DNA of 21,250 nt from assembly GCA_905250885.1 (NCBI GenBank), contig CAJNOQ010003144.1, positions 1 through 21,250 of the forward strand, in the 5' to 3' direction. Of the stretch, positions 11,701-19,929 are shown one piece after another. The translations under genes were made by a program, and so were the position numbers. Each line of letters starts with the position of its first letter. The stretch's first letter is position 1. The notes below the pieces were generated by a model that made no database searches, was not told where the DNA came from, and saw only the letters and a program-made list of their open reading frames with translations. The DNA is from Didymodactylos carnosus. Its lineage: Eukaryota > Rotifera > Eurotatoria > Philodinida > Philodinidae.

Positions 11701-14700
11701 ATATCAGAAACTATCCATATATTCTGTGATTCTAAACAGAATCGATTTTTGCTAAAAATTTGAGCGAATACCGGTATAGTAGCGATGCATTATAATGGTA
11801 GAGTCTATTAAATAAAATCGTACCATAAACTAACAGTTCATAATCATTTCTATGCTAATTTAATATGTCGATGTTGTGCCCGTATACGTCGCTGTTATAT
11901 TATTGTAAAAATCAGGTAGATATAGTACTTTATTGGTGTTAATTCAGCCAAAACAACGTCTCGAGACCGCGTTATGTTTGAAGACTGTCTATATATGTAA
12001 CTTGCTTAGAGAAAAAGTAATTTTCTTTGTTGATAAAAACTATATGACTCTTGTCATTTTGATCTTTAGCTTTCATTGATGTATATAATAATACCATTAT
12101 GCATTGAGTATAAATATGTGGCTTTTAAACAGTTCGGCTTCGATATTTTTTGATTCTGGCCATAAATTCTGCATAAAAGATTACTGATATTAGTCAAAAA
12201 GTTTGAGTTTGTTAACCTAAACCGTTACTGAAATACAGCCGACACCGATTTCATAGAGAGATACACTACCTGTCAAAACTGCGATTATTTACTGTTTTTT
12301 CAAAGAAATCATTAGTATATTGACTATAAAACTGTTTCTGTATACATATTTGATTAATGCATCCTTGCTAAGAGAATTGATGGTCACTGAAAGTGTTTAG
12401 TTTTTTAAAAATATCGACATTGGCATCGTCAGTTTGAAGAGATTGAAAAAAAACTGCTGAAAAGCTCTAATCTTTCAACTCAAAATAAAATCGCATAAAT
12501 TAGGAAAATTTTTGACGATAAAATCTTTAGAGCAGTTTTCAGTAGTATATACTATATAGTTTAGCAAAACCAAATTTAAACTATAACCTATTTCTAACAT
12601 ATACAATATATCTAGGAAGTATCAGCTCTCAAAATCGAACTGTTTAAAAGTGAATTTTCTCTATTTGAATTATGATACTAAGAGAAGTTGAATAGCTCTT
12701 ATCAAACTATCTCGTACAGAATAGATGATTCAAACATTGGTGTCTCTTTTCATTGCCTTTTGTATGAGAGTAATAATAAGTAACAATTTGTGTTTCCAAT
12801 CTGTCTTTTTATTTATAACAAGTACCGACAGGACACTACTTCTGCTAGCAGTAGCACAGCAAAGATAAACGGGATGCGGACGGAAATCCTGCTTGTGTCA
12901 CGCTGGATTTTAGGGAAGCAGCATGCACGGGATAATTTGAAAAATAATTTCATAGAGAAAGGGATAGACATTCTAAGAAGATTTGTTCTGAGAGTGTACG
13001 AAAAAATCTCGTCCCCTACAACTCTTTAACGTAGTTTAAGAATGTTCTTAGAAGAATGTAATTTAAATTTAATGATTTACTGTTGTTCTTATCTGAACAC
13101 AGTAGTTTCAAATCAATCAGCAGTGGAAATGCTCATCATCAACTATATCAAAGGACTAACAATCTACCCTTATTTAGTATTAACCCACATAATGAAATGA
13201 TTTTCATTGTTTAGATCGAATTTTTTGAACGTGGAGATAATCCATGTCAGATTGTGGATGGCGAAGAAGGAGTTTTATTTGTACATTATCCAGATGGTAT
13301 ATTTATCTCTATTGTTCCAACGTTCATTATCTTAAAATTGTTATTTTATATTTTCTAGGACGCTCAACTGGCGATGCTTTTGTTATGCTAAAAACAGAAA
13401 ATGAAGCGTCGCAAGGTAAAATGAAATCGTTGCTTTGTCCATACTTTCATCACCTTACTTGATTTACTATTCAGCTTTAATGAAACATAAAGATATTATG
13501 GGTACACGATACATAGAATTATTTAGAAGTACAATGGCTGAAGTTCAGCAGGTATTTTATATTTGTAGTTAGGATATAAAATATCTTGTTATTGTTCTAA
13601 ATTTTATTAATTCAGGTTTTTCGGCGAAGTCAAGATCCAAAAAATTTTCAAACATCGTTGAAAGATATTCCATTTGCTCCATTGCCAATGTTACCTCCAG
13701 AACTCATTACTGGAGGCAATAAAAAGGATTGTATCAGAGTACGCAATTTACCTGTTGAAAGTAACATTGAACAAATATTAGAATTTCTCGGCGTACATTC
13801 TCAACACATTGTTGCACAAGGCGTTCACATGGTTTATAATGCACATGGTATGCCATCTGGTGAAGCCTTTATACAGATGGATTCGGAATCAGCAGGTATG
13901 AATAGAATTAAATTAGTTCTAATCTTCAACTGTTAATACTCTTTTTCTAGCATATAATGCGTCAAGTCATAAGAACAATAAATACATGTTTTTCAAGTAA
14001 ATTTATATAAGTTTAGAATCATTTTTTTTATCATTTCTATTATTTTCTTATTTTAGTGGAAAAAAACGTTATATCGAAGTTCTGCAATGTTCCGGTGAAG
14101 ACATGAATCTTGTCTTATTAGGACTTGTTCCATCGAACCTTATTCCGACGAATTTGAACAATGCACAAAGATCGTCAATGATGCCACCAAGAGGTAAACC
14201 TTCATTTTCTTCATACAACTAATGCTAGTGGTATACGAGCAATCTTATACAACTGTGTATGTGTGTCATTATTCATCATATCGGTGACAAGAATGTAAAT
14301 TCTCTTCTACAAGTTGATCATTAGATACTTTAGTTTTTGGTATATAAGAACTGATACAGTGATCAACGTTCTTTTTGAAAACACATTATAAAATATCGAA
14401 AAAAATCAGTTTCATTTTTTAGCGATGGAAATGAATTTTTTTACTATCTCATAAATCTATTTTTTTTTAAGCAGCACCCATTATTTCAACAATGCCACCA
14501 CAAATGATACCTCAAACATTGCCAATTGTCTCTTCACAACAATCTCTTTCTAATGGAAACCCATTAGGTGCTGCAACAGCAATGCAAAATGCAGCTGCCA
14601 GTCTAAGTACAAATGCCTATTATCCGATGCAAGTATTTTGGTATCCTACGCCGCCTGTATCACCACCTATTTATCTCCAAGCAACTGGTCACTTACCAAA

Positions 14701-14822
14701 TCATCCAATGACACTTGTCCTACGAGGTAATTACTTGAATATTTTCTGCAATTTAAATAAATTCTACATTTATTTGAATTTTAGGTGATACTGGAGAATA
14801 TTCAAATCCATCTTATAATTGA
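3954..14822 (+). CDS. ESRP: Epithelial splicing regulatory protein (ESRP/Fusilli orthologue), 16 coding exons
   Basis: Model: join(3954..4106, 4793..4924, 4988..5213, 5555..5644, 5701..5755, 5818..5928, 6000..6175, 10170..10264, 13215..13296, 13359..13415, 13475..13551, 13616..13895, 13951..13996, 14057..14193, 14472..14726, 14785..14822). It is 2,010 nt, or 669 aa, close to the 681 aa of human ESRP1. All introns are GT-AG and phases agree throughout. Domains: RNase H/DnaQ-fold domain ~1-200 (ITAG, GSDEQEI, HPEAVKK), quasi-RRM1 ~229-310 ([22 protein letters not shown]), quasi-RRM2 ~329-413 ([22 protein letters not shown]), quasi-RRM3 ~457-535 ([22 protein letters not shown]), then a Pro/Tyr-rich tail. 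ESRP family members are nuclear proteins that bind UGG/GGU-rich motifs and set exon choice in epithelial transcripts. ATG 3954 is the first in-frame ATG, and the N-terminus then aligns with human ESRP1. The least certain parts are the exon 13 donor, the exon 15 acceptor and the last exon. Confidence 0.95.
4127..4394. mobile_element. MITE-like inverted-repeat element, copy B, inside ESRP intron 1
   Basis: This is a diverged copy of the element at 2403-2630. The closest match is 4153-4220 against 2429-2495, sharing ACTTTCTGTC, TTTCTACTAG, ATCTTACAGGA, TAACATTTAGGATC and CTAATAACTTTCTA. The right ends also match (GACTTTTACTAGGG here, GAACTTTTAATAGGG in copy A). Copy B carries extra internal sequence (about 4235-4320) that is itself rich in TAGGAT/ATCCTA words. 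End coordinates are approximate because the terminal repeats have decayed. It accounts for roughly 40% of the 686-nt intron 1. Confidence 0.6.
5701..6175 (+). other. ESRP: ESRP exons 5-7: quasi-RRM1
   Basis: Exon 6 (5818-5928) starts by completing a Cys codon and encodes the linker and the first strand and loop of RRM1 ([12 protein letters not shown]), then the first helix ([11 protein letters not shown]). Exon 7 (6000-6175) supplies the remainder, including [28 protein letters not shown] and the exit linker ending AGG. Identity to human ESRP1 is highest here. The R-G-L-P-W loop is the RNA-contact signature of quasi-RRMs of the hnRNP F/H and ESRP type. Introns of 62 and 71 nt lie within this block. 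Confidence 0.93.
6176..10169 (+). other. ESRP: ESRP intron 7 (3,994 nt)
   Basis: Bounded by GGAG|GTGAGT at 6176 and TTTATAG|GA ending at 10169, both strong sites that join exons 7 and 8 in phase 1. It is 55-70 times longer than the typical intron of this gene. It contains a perfect 13-bp hairpin (6333-6364), T- and A-rich tracts (about 6640-7020 and 8160-8720) and a short GT-repeat patch (8349-8362). The minus-strand frames at 8214-8499 and 9284-9533 have no domain or splice context. I see no nested gene, tRNA or transposase remnant. Confidence 0.85.
6333..6364. repeat. Perfect 13-nt inverted repeat (hairpin) in ESRP intron 7
   Basis: TTTACTTTTGGAC (6333-6345) is exactly complementary to GTCCAAAAGTAAA (6352-6364), with a 6-nt loop TAAATT. 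Pairing does not extend beyond these limits, so it is too short for an animal pre-miRNA. The ~110 bases that follow are richer in C than their surroundings (CCCCATCC, ACCCCCGC), which may mark a short inserted element. Confidence 0.7.
10170..13551 (+). other. ESRP: ESRP exons 8-11: quasi-RRM2
   Basis: Exon 8 (10170-10264) encodes the first strand and signature loop ([18 protein letters not shown]). Exon 9 (13215-13296) gives the helix and acidic loop ([22 protein letters not shown]), exon 10 (13359-13415) the RNP1-like strand ([10 protein letters not shown]), and exon 11 (13475-13551) the second helix and last strand ([23 protein letters not shown]). The order and spacing match human ESRP1 RRM2 closely (for example YPDG-R-TGDAFV and ELFRST-AEVQQ). 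Phases are 0 after exon 8, 1 after exons 9 and 10, and 0 after exon 11. Intron 8 is 2,950 nt; introns 9-11 are 62, 59 and 64 nt. Confidence 0.93.
10265..13214 (+). other. ESRP: ESRP intron 8 (2,950 nt)
   Basis: Runs from GTG|GTAAGT to TTGTTTAG|ATC. Its 5' third is notably rich in T and G (for example TGTTTTTGTTTGTGTTTGTG near 10605). A strong cryptic acceptor and donor pair defines a 29-nt candidate microexon at 10397-10425. A GC-richer patch near 12825-12930 lies in an open frame (12790-13029) without recognisable homology. No nested gene, RNA gene or transposon coding sequence is seen. Confidence 0.85.
13616..14193 (+). other. ESRP: ESRP exons 12-14: quasi-RRM3
   Basis: Exon 12 (13616-13895) carries the inter-domain linker with the Pro-rich stretch [13 protein letters not shown] and then [33 protein letters not shown]. 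Exon 13 (13951-13996) gives the second helix, and exon 14 (14057-14193) the last strand ([22 protein letters not shown]). The QCS-E-MN-VL-G block matches human ESRP1 after RRM3. Two departures from the human protein: the loop reads NLPV rather than GLPY, and four to six extra residues (around KYMFFN) lie before the last strand, exactly at the exon 13/14 joint. Confidence 0.9.
14472..14822 (+). other. ESRP: ESRP exons 15-16: Pro/Tyr-rich C-terminal tail and stop
   Basis: Exon 15 (14472-14726) encodes a Met/Pro/Gln/Ser-rich linker followed by [18 protein letters not shown], which parallels the YYPSPPGSP region of human ESRP1, and ends at PMTLVLRG, where human has PGTVVRMQG. Exon 16 (14785-14822) adds only [12 protein letters not shown] before TGA at 14820-14822. 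The human protein continues about 35 further residues as a truncated RRM-like segment, so the tail is shortened or replaced here. If intron 15 (58 nt) were retained, the frame would read on for 17 more codons and stop at TGA 14785-14787. Confidence 0.75.
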
Positions 14823-15440
14823 ATTTATTCTGCTGTAGCGATATACATTCGTTAAAAGCTGGAAATACGCGTCATCTGAATGAAATAATATCTATCAATG
14901 ATGATAAATTAAAATTAATTCGACAAAAATGTTGTCCATACAAATGCATTCCACAAAATAGAAAAATTGTGATGATTTCACACACATCATTGAATTTTTA
15001 AATTTATTTGTTCTTCCGTTTCTTTAGCATGTCTTTCTATTTCTCGTACCACGGATACTATGCAGTGAATTTTTAATGTTTCTCTTATTCAATACTTTTT
15101 CTCTCACGCAAAATGACTTTCATATATCTTTCATGAATTTATAATCTGTGCAGTGATTTTATCATCTTCTTTACTCACTTTTCTTTTTTGGAATGTTCTT
15201 CCTTCTGTTTGTATTTTTCAGCTTGTCATTGTTATATCTCTCGTTTTTCAGCAAAAAAAGCCCACATCTGTTTCTTTTTCTTTGTTTTATTTAATTATAT
15301 TCAACTGTTGATCTTTGTTTTTATTTCTTGTTTCAATAAATTATATACATATATGCTGTTACCAATATTACATAGTCGTTCCTTGTAATAAAAGAATTAA
15401 AAAATATATTTACAAAATCTAAATTAAATAAAATCTCTAC
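14823..15440 (+). other. ESRP: Presumed ESRP 3' UTR with poly(A) signals
   Basis: Sequence after the stop is T-rich. AATAAA occurs at 15335-15340, 15387-15392 and 15427-15432, any of which could direct cleavage. The open frame 14819-15001 (+) is preceded by TAA 14816-14818, and no phase-compatible splice from exon 15 or 16 enters it, so I treat it as untranslated. Confidence 0.5.
15387..15392 (+). terminator. Candidate poly(A) signal AATAAA of ESRP
   Basis: This AATAAA lies ~565 nt after the ESRP stop and is followed by A/T-rich sequence. Others at 15335-15340 and 15427-15432 are equally possible. No transcript evidence is available here to choose. Confidence 0.35.
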
Positions 15441-15851
15441 TAAAAATAAGGTAGTATGGTGTATATGTTTCTAATAGTGTATCATGCGTTGAATATCAAC
15501 ACTTCCCTATAGGCTAAATTGTGATTATTCATGACATTTCAAAAAATCTTTTCACTGTTTGTCAAAAAAAATATTTCAGAATCACTCTCTGGAAGAATCA
15601 CGTGGGCACAAGCGGAGGTGGACACTTGTTGGTCTCAGAAATTGAGTAAACTATCAGAATATGTTAACTAAGCATCAGATACATGATATCTACGAAAAAT
15701 AAAGGTTGAAAAAGTTTTGTTGGATCAGAGCTGCGTTTTTGGCAAAACAGGTCCCTAAAACCCCAACCTAGACAAAATATTTCGAAATTTTTTTGAGACA
15801 GCAGTTTTGTAGAGTTCATCGAGCTGATCATTTATGCATAAAAAAGTTTAA
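15441..15851. other. Intergenic region, no gene seen
   Basis: No coding frame or RNA gene is visible. From about 15590 the base composition becomes less A+T-rich (for example GTGGGCACAAGCGGAGGTGG and CCCTAAAACCCCAACC), which suggests older inserted repeat sequence leading into the foldback at 15852. Confidence 0.4.
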
Positions 15852-16192
15852 ATTTAACTTCGCAGTTTTCCACCATGATGCAACGTAAACTTGAACAAAT
15901 GTGCAATTTATACCGCATAGATAAGCTTCATCGCGTACAAGTGTAAGAAGAGAAAGACGGGCTCAAAAGCGCGTTTCTTCTAGTTCACAAAAATTTGAGT
16001 TCCAAGTGAACAGTAGAAACTATGAATATATTATAGTTTTTGAAGATATTTTATATTTATGCAAAACAAAGGGTGATTTTTCCCTTGAAGTATGGCCACT
16101 GGATAGAGCGTTAAAAGTTGTTTATTCGGTATAAGTTTCATATTTGTTCAAGTTTACATTGGGAATCATAGTGGAAAAATGCGAAGTTAAAT
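15852..16192. repeat. Foldback element with 64-66-nt inverted arms
   Basis: The left arm 15852-15915 (starting ATTTAACTTCGCA, ending TTTATACCG) is the reverse complement of the right arm 16127-16192, with about 57 of 64 aligned positions identical and one 2-nt gap. The exact core GTAAACTTGAACAAAT is shared. The 211-nt spacer includes CACTTGGAACTC-like and AAAGGGTGATTTTTCCCTT symmetric pieces. Weaker complementarity appears to extend on both sides of the arms. There is no reading frame inside. The structure fits a non-autonomous foldback or long-TIR DNA element; the family is unknown. Confidence 0.68.
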
Positions 16193-16412
16193 CCAAAATT
16201 TTTCATATTTTGGCCTTTACTTTTGAGATTTTGACCATATTGCATCGACTAGAAACATTCTATACAGCCTATTTTGATTTTGTGCAGATATGAAATAAGA
16301 GTTTTCCGAAAATTCTAGAATAGATCATAGACATCAAAAACCCAATATCATAATTGTTGGGAAACTAAATGGTAGAGTATCATTTAGAGATCACTACTGT
16401 AGTGATACGATT

Positions 16413-16900
16413 AGTACTAAAATCTAAAAATTTTCTGATGAGTACTAAAATTAGTACTGACGAAGAATTTTTAGTTTTCAGTACCCACCGGTGAGTAAAT
16501 TTGGTAAATGAGTACTAAAAATCAGTACTCATCGATAAGTACTGAAAACTAAAAAGCACTAAAAGAAAGCTCAATTCACCATTTTGTTTTGCATCACGGA
16601 ATGTATAAAAGAACGCATTTTGTCGTGGAGAAACTACAAATTTTTGCACAAATCCATTTTTTTAGTACAGTGGAGCCATGCGCCTGTTGTCAGACGAGTT
16701 TTCTGATATTGAAATCACAGCAAACTACAGTTAAAAAAAATAAAATTTGAAAAAACATCGATGAGTACTACAGTTGAGTACTAAATTAGTAAAAAAGATA
16801 CTAATATTAGTACAGAAATACTAACGGCTTTTTATTAGTACTCGTTGCATTGTTCACGATAAGCACGAATTTTGGTACTCATCGTATAAATACTTCCATT
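16413..16900. repeat. AGTACT-rich repeat cluster with nested inverted repeats
   Basis: Nine AGTACT hexamers begin at 16413, 16441, 16453, 16511, 16524, 16538, 16764, 16777 and 16837. Arms 16468-16497 and 16526-16555 form a 30-nt inverted repeat (26 of 30 pairs; TTTTTAGTTTTCAGTAC is exact). AGTACTCATCGAT (16524-16536) is also exactly inverted at 16757-16769. Just before the cluster, ATCACTAC-T-GTAGTGAT (16390-16406) is another small palindrome. There is no coding frame. A decayed inverted-repeat transposon is the simplest reading. Confidence 0.62.
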
Positions 16901-18413
16901 AGAGAAAGGCCGATTTCTTAATTTACTCACCTATTCCGTTTATCTTAAAAATGAAGAGATAGTAACTAAATGCAGTTAAAAACTGGTCAATTTTACATAT
17001 TGATCTGCGAGTATCTCAGAAAGCTGAACATGAGCTATAACTCATATATATGATAGAGTTTTAAATTCGCTATAAGACCGACTCATTTTTAGTCGAAAAG
17101 GTTAGAACTGACTGTTGAAAGTAAATAATATTTTAAGTTTTTACAAGCCATTTTAGCTGTGTTTACTACAGACTCGCATGATATTAATTGACATTCATTA
17201 GCACCAATGAACTTTAACACCAGGTTTTCCGCTGAAAACTGAATTAACTGTACGAGAGATACGACGAAGGTTTTAAAATTTAATCCATAAGCGCGTTCAG
17301 ATGAACCTACATGTTTGCTCTGAAATATAATAAATCGTAGAAGTGTTGGGAAAAGTCTTGTTATTTTTCTCTCTTATATATTAGTCGTACTTTATCATTA
17401 CGTTCGTTTGTATTAACGAGAGTATATTTTAATTTTATTTCACAGTCCGACATTAATAAATTTCATTTTGTTCATAAATTATAAGAAGTCAATGATAAAA
17501 AATGTACTTTTGTAACATACATTTATATCTCTTATGACAAAAAAAATGATACTAACGATGTTACTTAACGTATACTTTTTCTATAATAGATAATAGTACA
17601 ACCAGTAAAAAGTAGTATACATACGTAGGAAACCAGGAAGTGCGCAAATACATTCATAAATTATTCCACTAAATTGGTTTTTCTTTGAACTGTGGGGCTT
17701 AAATACATTTCTTGATAAAGAAAAGGAGGATCTTTATATAAACATTAAATTAAATATTCCATTATATTTCAATCGTCATGTTGAACTAAGTTTAACAAAA
17801 ACTTTTAATAATTTACATAACTTATTAATAGTATCTCACGTATTATTTTTCCAATCGGAAGTGACTGACAAACCGCCTTTTCCATTGAATATTTATGATT
17901 TATTTAAAAAAAATTTTTGAGAAAAATAAAATAACATTGAATCTATAAATGAACTATTTTTTAAACAGAGTTGTCATTATCACGTTCTTTTGTTATGTGT
18001 TATTTTTGACAAATTTGAATACCGGAAAAAAAGTTTTTTTTTTTTAAAAATATTTACACTAGAAGATTCACTATTATCTATTATAGAAAATGACGAAGAA
18101 CAAAAATTAATAATGGTACAATAAATTAACCTCATATTACAGAAAACAATGAATTATCAAAGGATAAATAATTTTAACTGACGGTCATATTATCATTTTA
18201 CTTCTTCCTACTAAATATTAATTATCAATCATTAATTTCGTTTACAAACAAGCATATAATTTATGACATCTTTGATTTTCTTTTTCCACTCATGTGTATT
18301 TTATCATAATAATAAGCATAGATAAATATTCACACAAATATATCACAAATTATAGAAAAAAAATTAGATCTCAAATACAGCCTAGTCGATTGTTACAGAA
18401 AGAGTTAATCAAA
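16901..18413. other. Intergenic region upstream of the LRR-EGF gene
   Basis: Very A+T-rich sequence without a convincing gene on either strand. The final ~900 bases presumably hold the promoter and 5' UTR of the gene starting at 18414. A short upstream ATG (18292-18294) reads only four codons before a stop. I cannot place a TATA box with confidence among the many A/T runs. Confidence 0.4.
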
Positions 18414-19839
18414 ATGTTATTATTTTATCAAATTTTAACAGTTGTATTTGGAATAATTCATCAAACATCAGCTAGTAAGTATCATACAGAATAATTTTGA
18501 TTAAATCATTTCTTGTTAATCATAAAATTATAAAGAAATAGTAATAAATTATAATAAAGGTTATTTATTCTTCTATTTTAGACTACTGTGTCAATGAACC
18601 ATATAATATTCTTTATCATTCTGATAATCCACACTGTTATTATGATGAACAAACATTTACTTTATTATGTCATCATTTAACAAATACCAATGAAATTTAT
18701 ATCTGTAAAACTGGTATCTCATTATATCATATTGTTTTATTTGATAGTTTATATTTGAATATTAGTTTTTGGCCATCATGGGTACATAATGTACCCTCTA
18801 TTTCATTTTCTAATGTTGAATTTGGTTTTATTGATTCATTGGCAAGTCAAAGATTAACAGTAAAATGTCTTATATTTAAAAACACAATTTTTACACATGA
18901 TATACGCGATACATTGATTAAACCATTAGCTAAAACATTATTACGCCTTGAATTTGAAGATATTCATTTAAAAGATCCAAATGCATTTTTTTCTCTTGAA
19001 TTACCCGTTTTAAAATTGTTAACATTTAAAAATGGTGTATCATTTGGAAAAGATTTATTACCAATTATAATGGATAGTTTACCACATATTGGTCTCATAT
19101 ATTTTTATCCAAATACAATTGAATGTGAATGTAAATATGATTGGTTAAAAAATTATTCAAGAAAAAATTCATATAATTCAAATTTTTTTCTATTGTATGA
19201 TGCAGCATTATCATCTTATATTTATCATTTACATGGCTATCGATCATCATTTACTTCTCCAAGACATACGCGAATATGGAAAAATTTATTTTCAGATAAA
19301 ATTATTTTAAAAGGAATTGCAGGCTATTGTATGGATATATCACCATCGATGGAAGTTAATTTAGCAAATGCATCATTATGTTTTTCATGTTATAAAGGAT
19401 TTTGTCAAGGAAATACTGGATGTCAAGAATATAATGATGGTATTACACCGAAATGTCGTTGCAGATTTGAATATATAAAAGTTAAAAACTCATGTCGATG
19501 TAAGTAGAATATTTTGTATATTTTCACCTTGTTCAATATTATCAGAACTAAATAAAATTTAGCCGTTCGTTATGAATGAGTATAGATTTAATAAAATAAA
19601 AACTCGTATTCTTCTAGCGTATATTCTAAAACAATGGATAGATTATGATGATGATATTCCAGCAGAAGTTGATCAGAAAAGTACTAAAATGACAGCATCA
19701 ATAAAAACTCTGACTACCACGATTTATACAACAACTACTAGCGACAGTCAATCATTGAGCACATTACAGAAATATGTTCCTCAATTGTATCAGCCAGACA
19801 AAGAAGAAGAAAAGATAATCATAATTCCGCTCATTCAAG
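18414..19839 (+). CDS. Secreted or membrane LRR-EGF protein (3' end unresolved)
   Basis: Model: join(18414..18474, 18582..19499, 19618..19839), 400 codons, leaving the last exon in phase 1. The order is: signal peptide 1-20 (MLLFYQILTVVFGIIHQTSA); a Cys-containing N-terminal cap (YCVNEPYN, CYYDEQTFTLLC); leucine-rich repeat-like strands ~79-197; an LRRCT-like cap at 198-209 (IECECKYDWL); a spacer; an EGF module with perfect spacing (Cys 290, 295, 301, 312, 314, 325: C-x4-C-x5-C-x10-C-x-C-x10-C); then a Thr-rich stalk 328-400 (TLTTTIYTTTTSDSQSLST) ending in acidic residues and IIIIPLIQ. These features indicate an extracellular recognition or adhesion protein; the ligand is unknown. Introns 1 and 2 are 107 and 118 nt with GTAAGT donors. 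The chosen intron 2 acceptor (CTTCTAG, 19617) is the one that keeps the stalk frame. The first ATG after the open upstream frame is at 18414. A transmembrane or anchor exon is probably missing from the model. Confidence 0.8.
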
Positions 19840-19929
19840 GTAAGATAATAGTGTTCAATTGTGATAAGTATTTATGATGGCGTAAGTCATATCGTGTAAT
19901 ACAGACAGCATCCGATTGAATATGACATG
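19840..19929 (+). other. Possible intron 3 and short last exon of the LRR-EGF gene
   Basis: Exon 3 ends CAAG|GTAAGA at 19840. A TACAG at 19900-19904 would accept in phase 1 and give only DSIRLNMT before TGA (19927-19929), with a 65-nt intron. That would end the protein without a membrane anchor. The alternative is a long intron with the last exon beyond 21250. Neither can be chosen from sequence alone. Confidence 0.3.

Noticed and set aside
12790..13029. Open frame of 79 codons in a GC-richer patch of ESRP intron 8
   Set aside because: Considered as a nested gene or extra exon. No phase-compatible pair of splice sites links it to exons 8 and 9, and no family is recognisable; more likely a repeat remnant.
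14819..15001. 60-codon frame after the ESRP stop, considered as an alternative C-terminus
   Set aside because: Preceded directly by TAA; the TGTAG at 14834-14838 would need a phase-2 donor, which neither exon 15 nor exon 16 provides.
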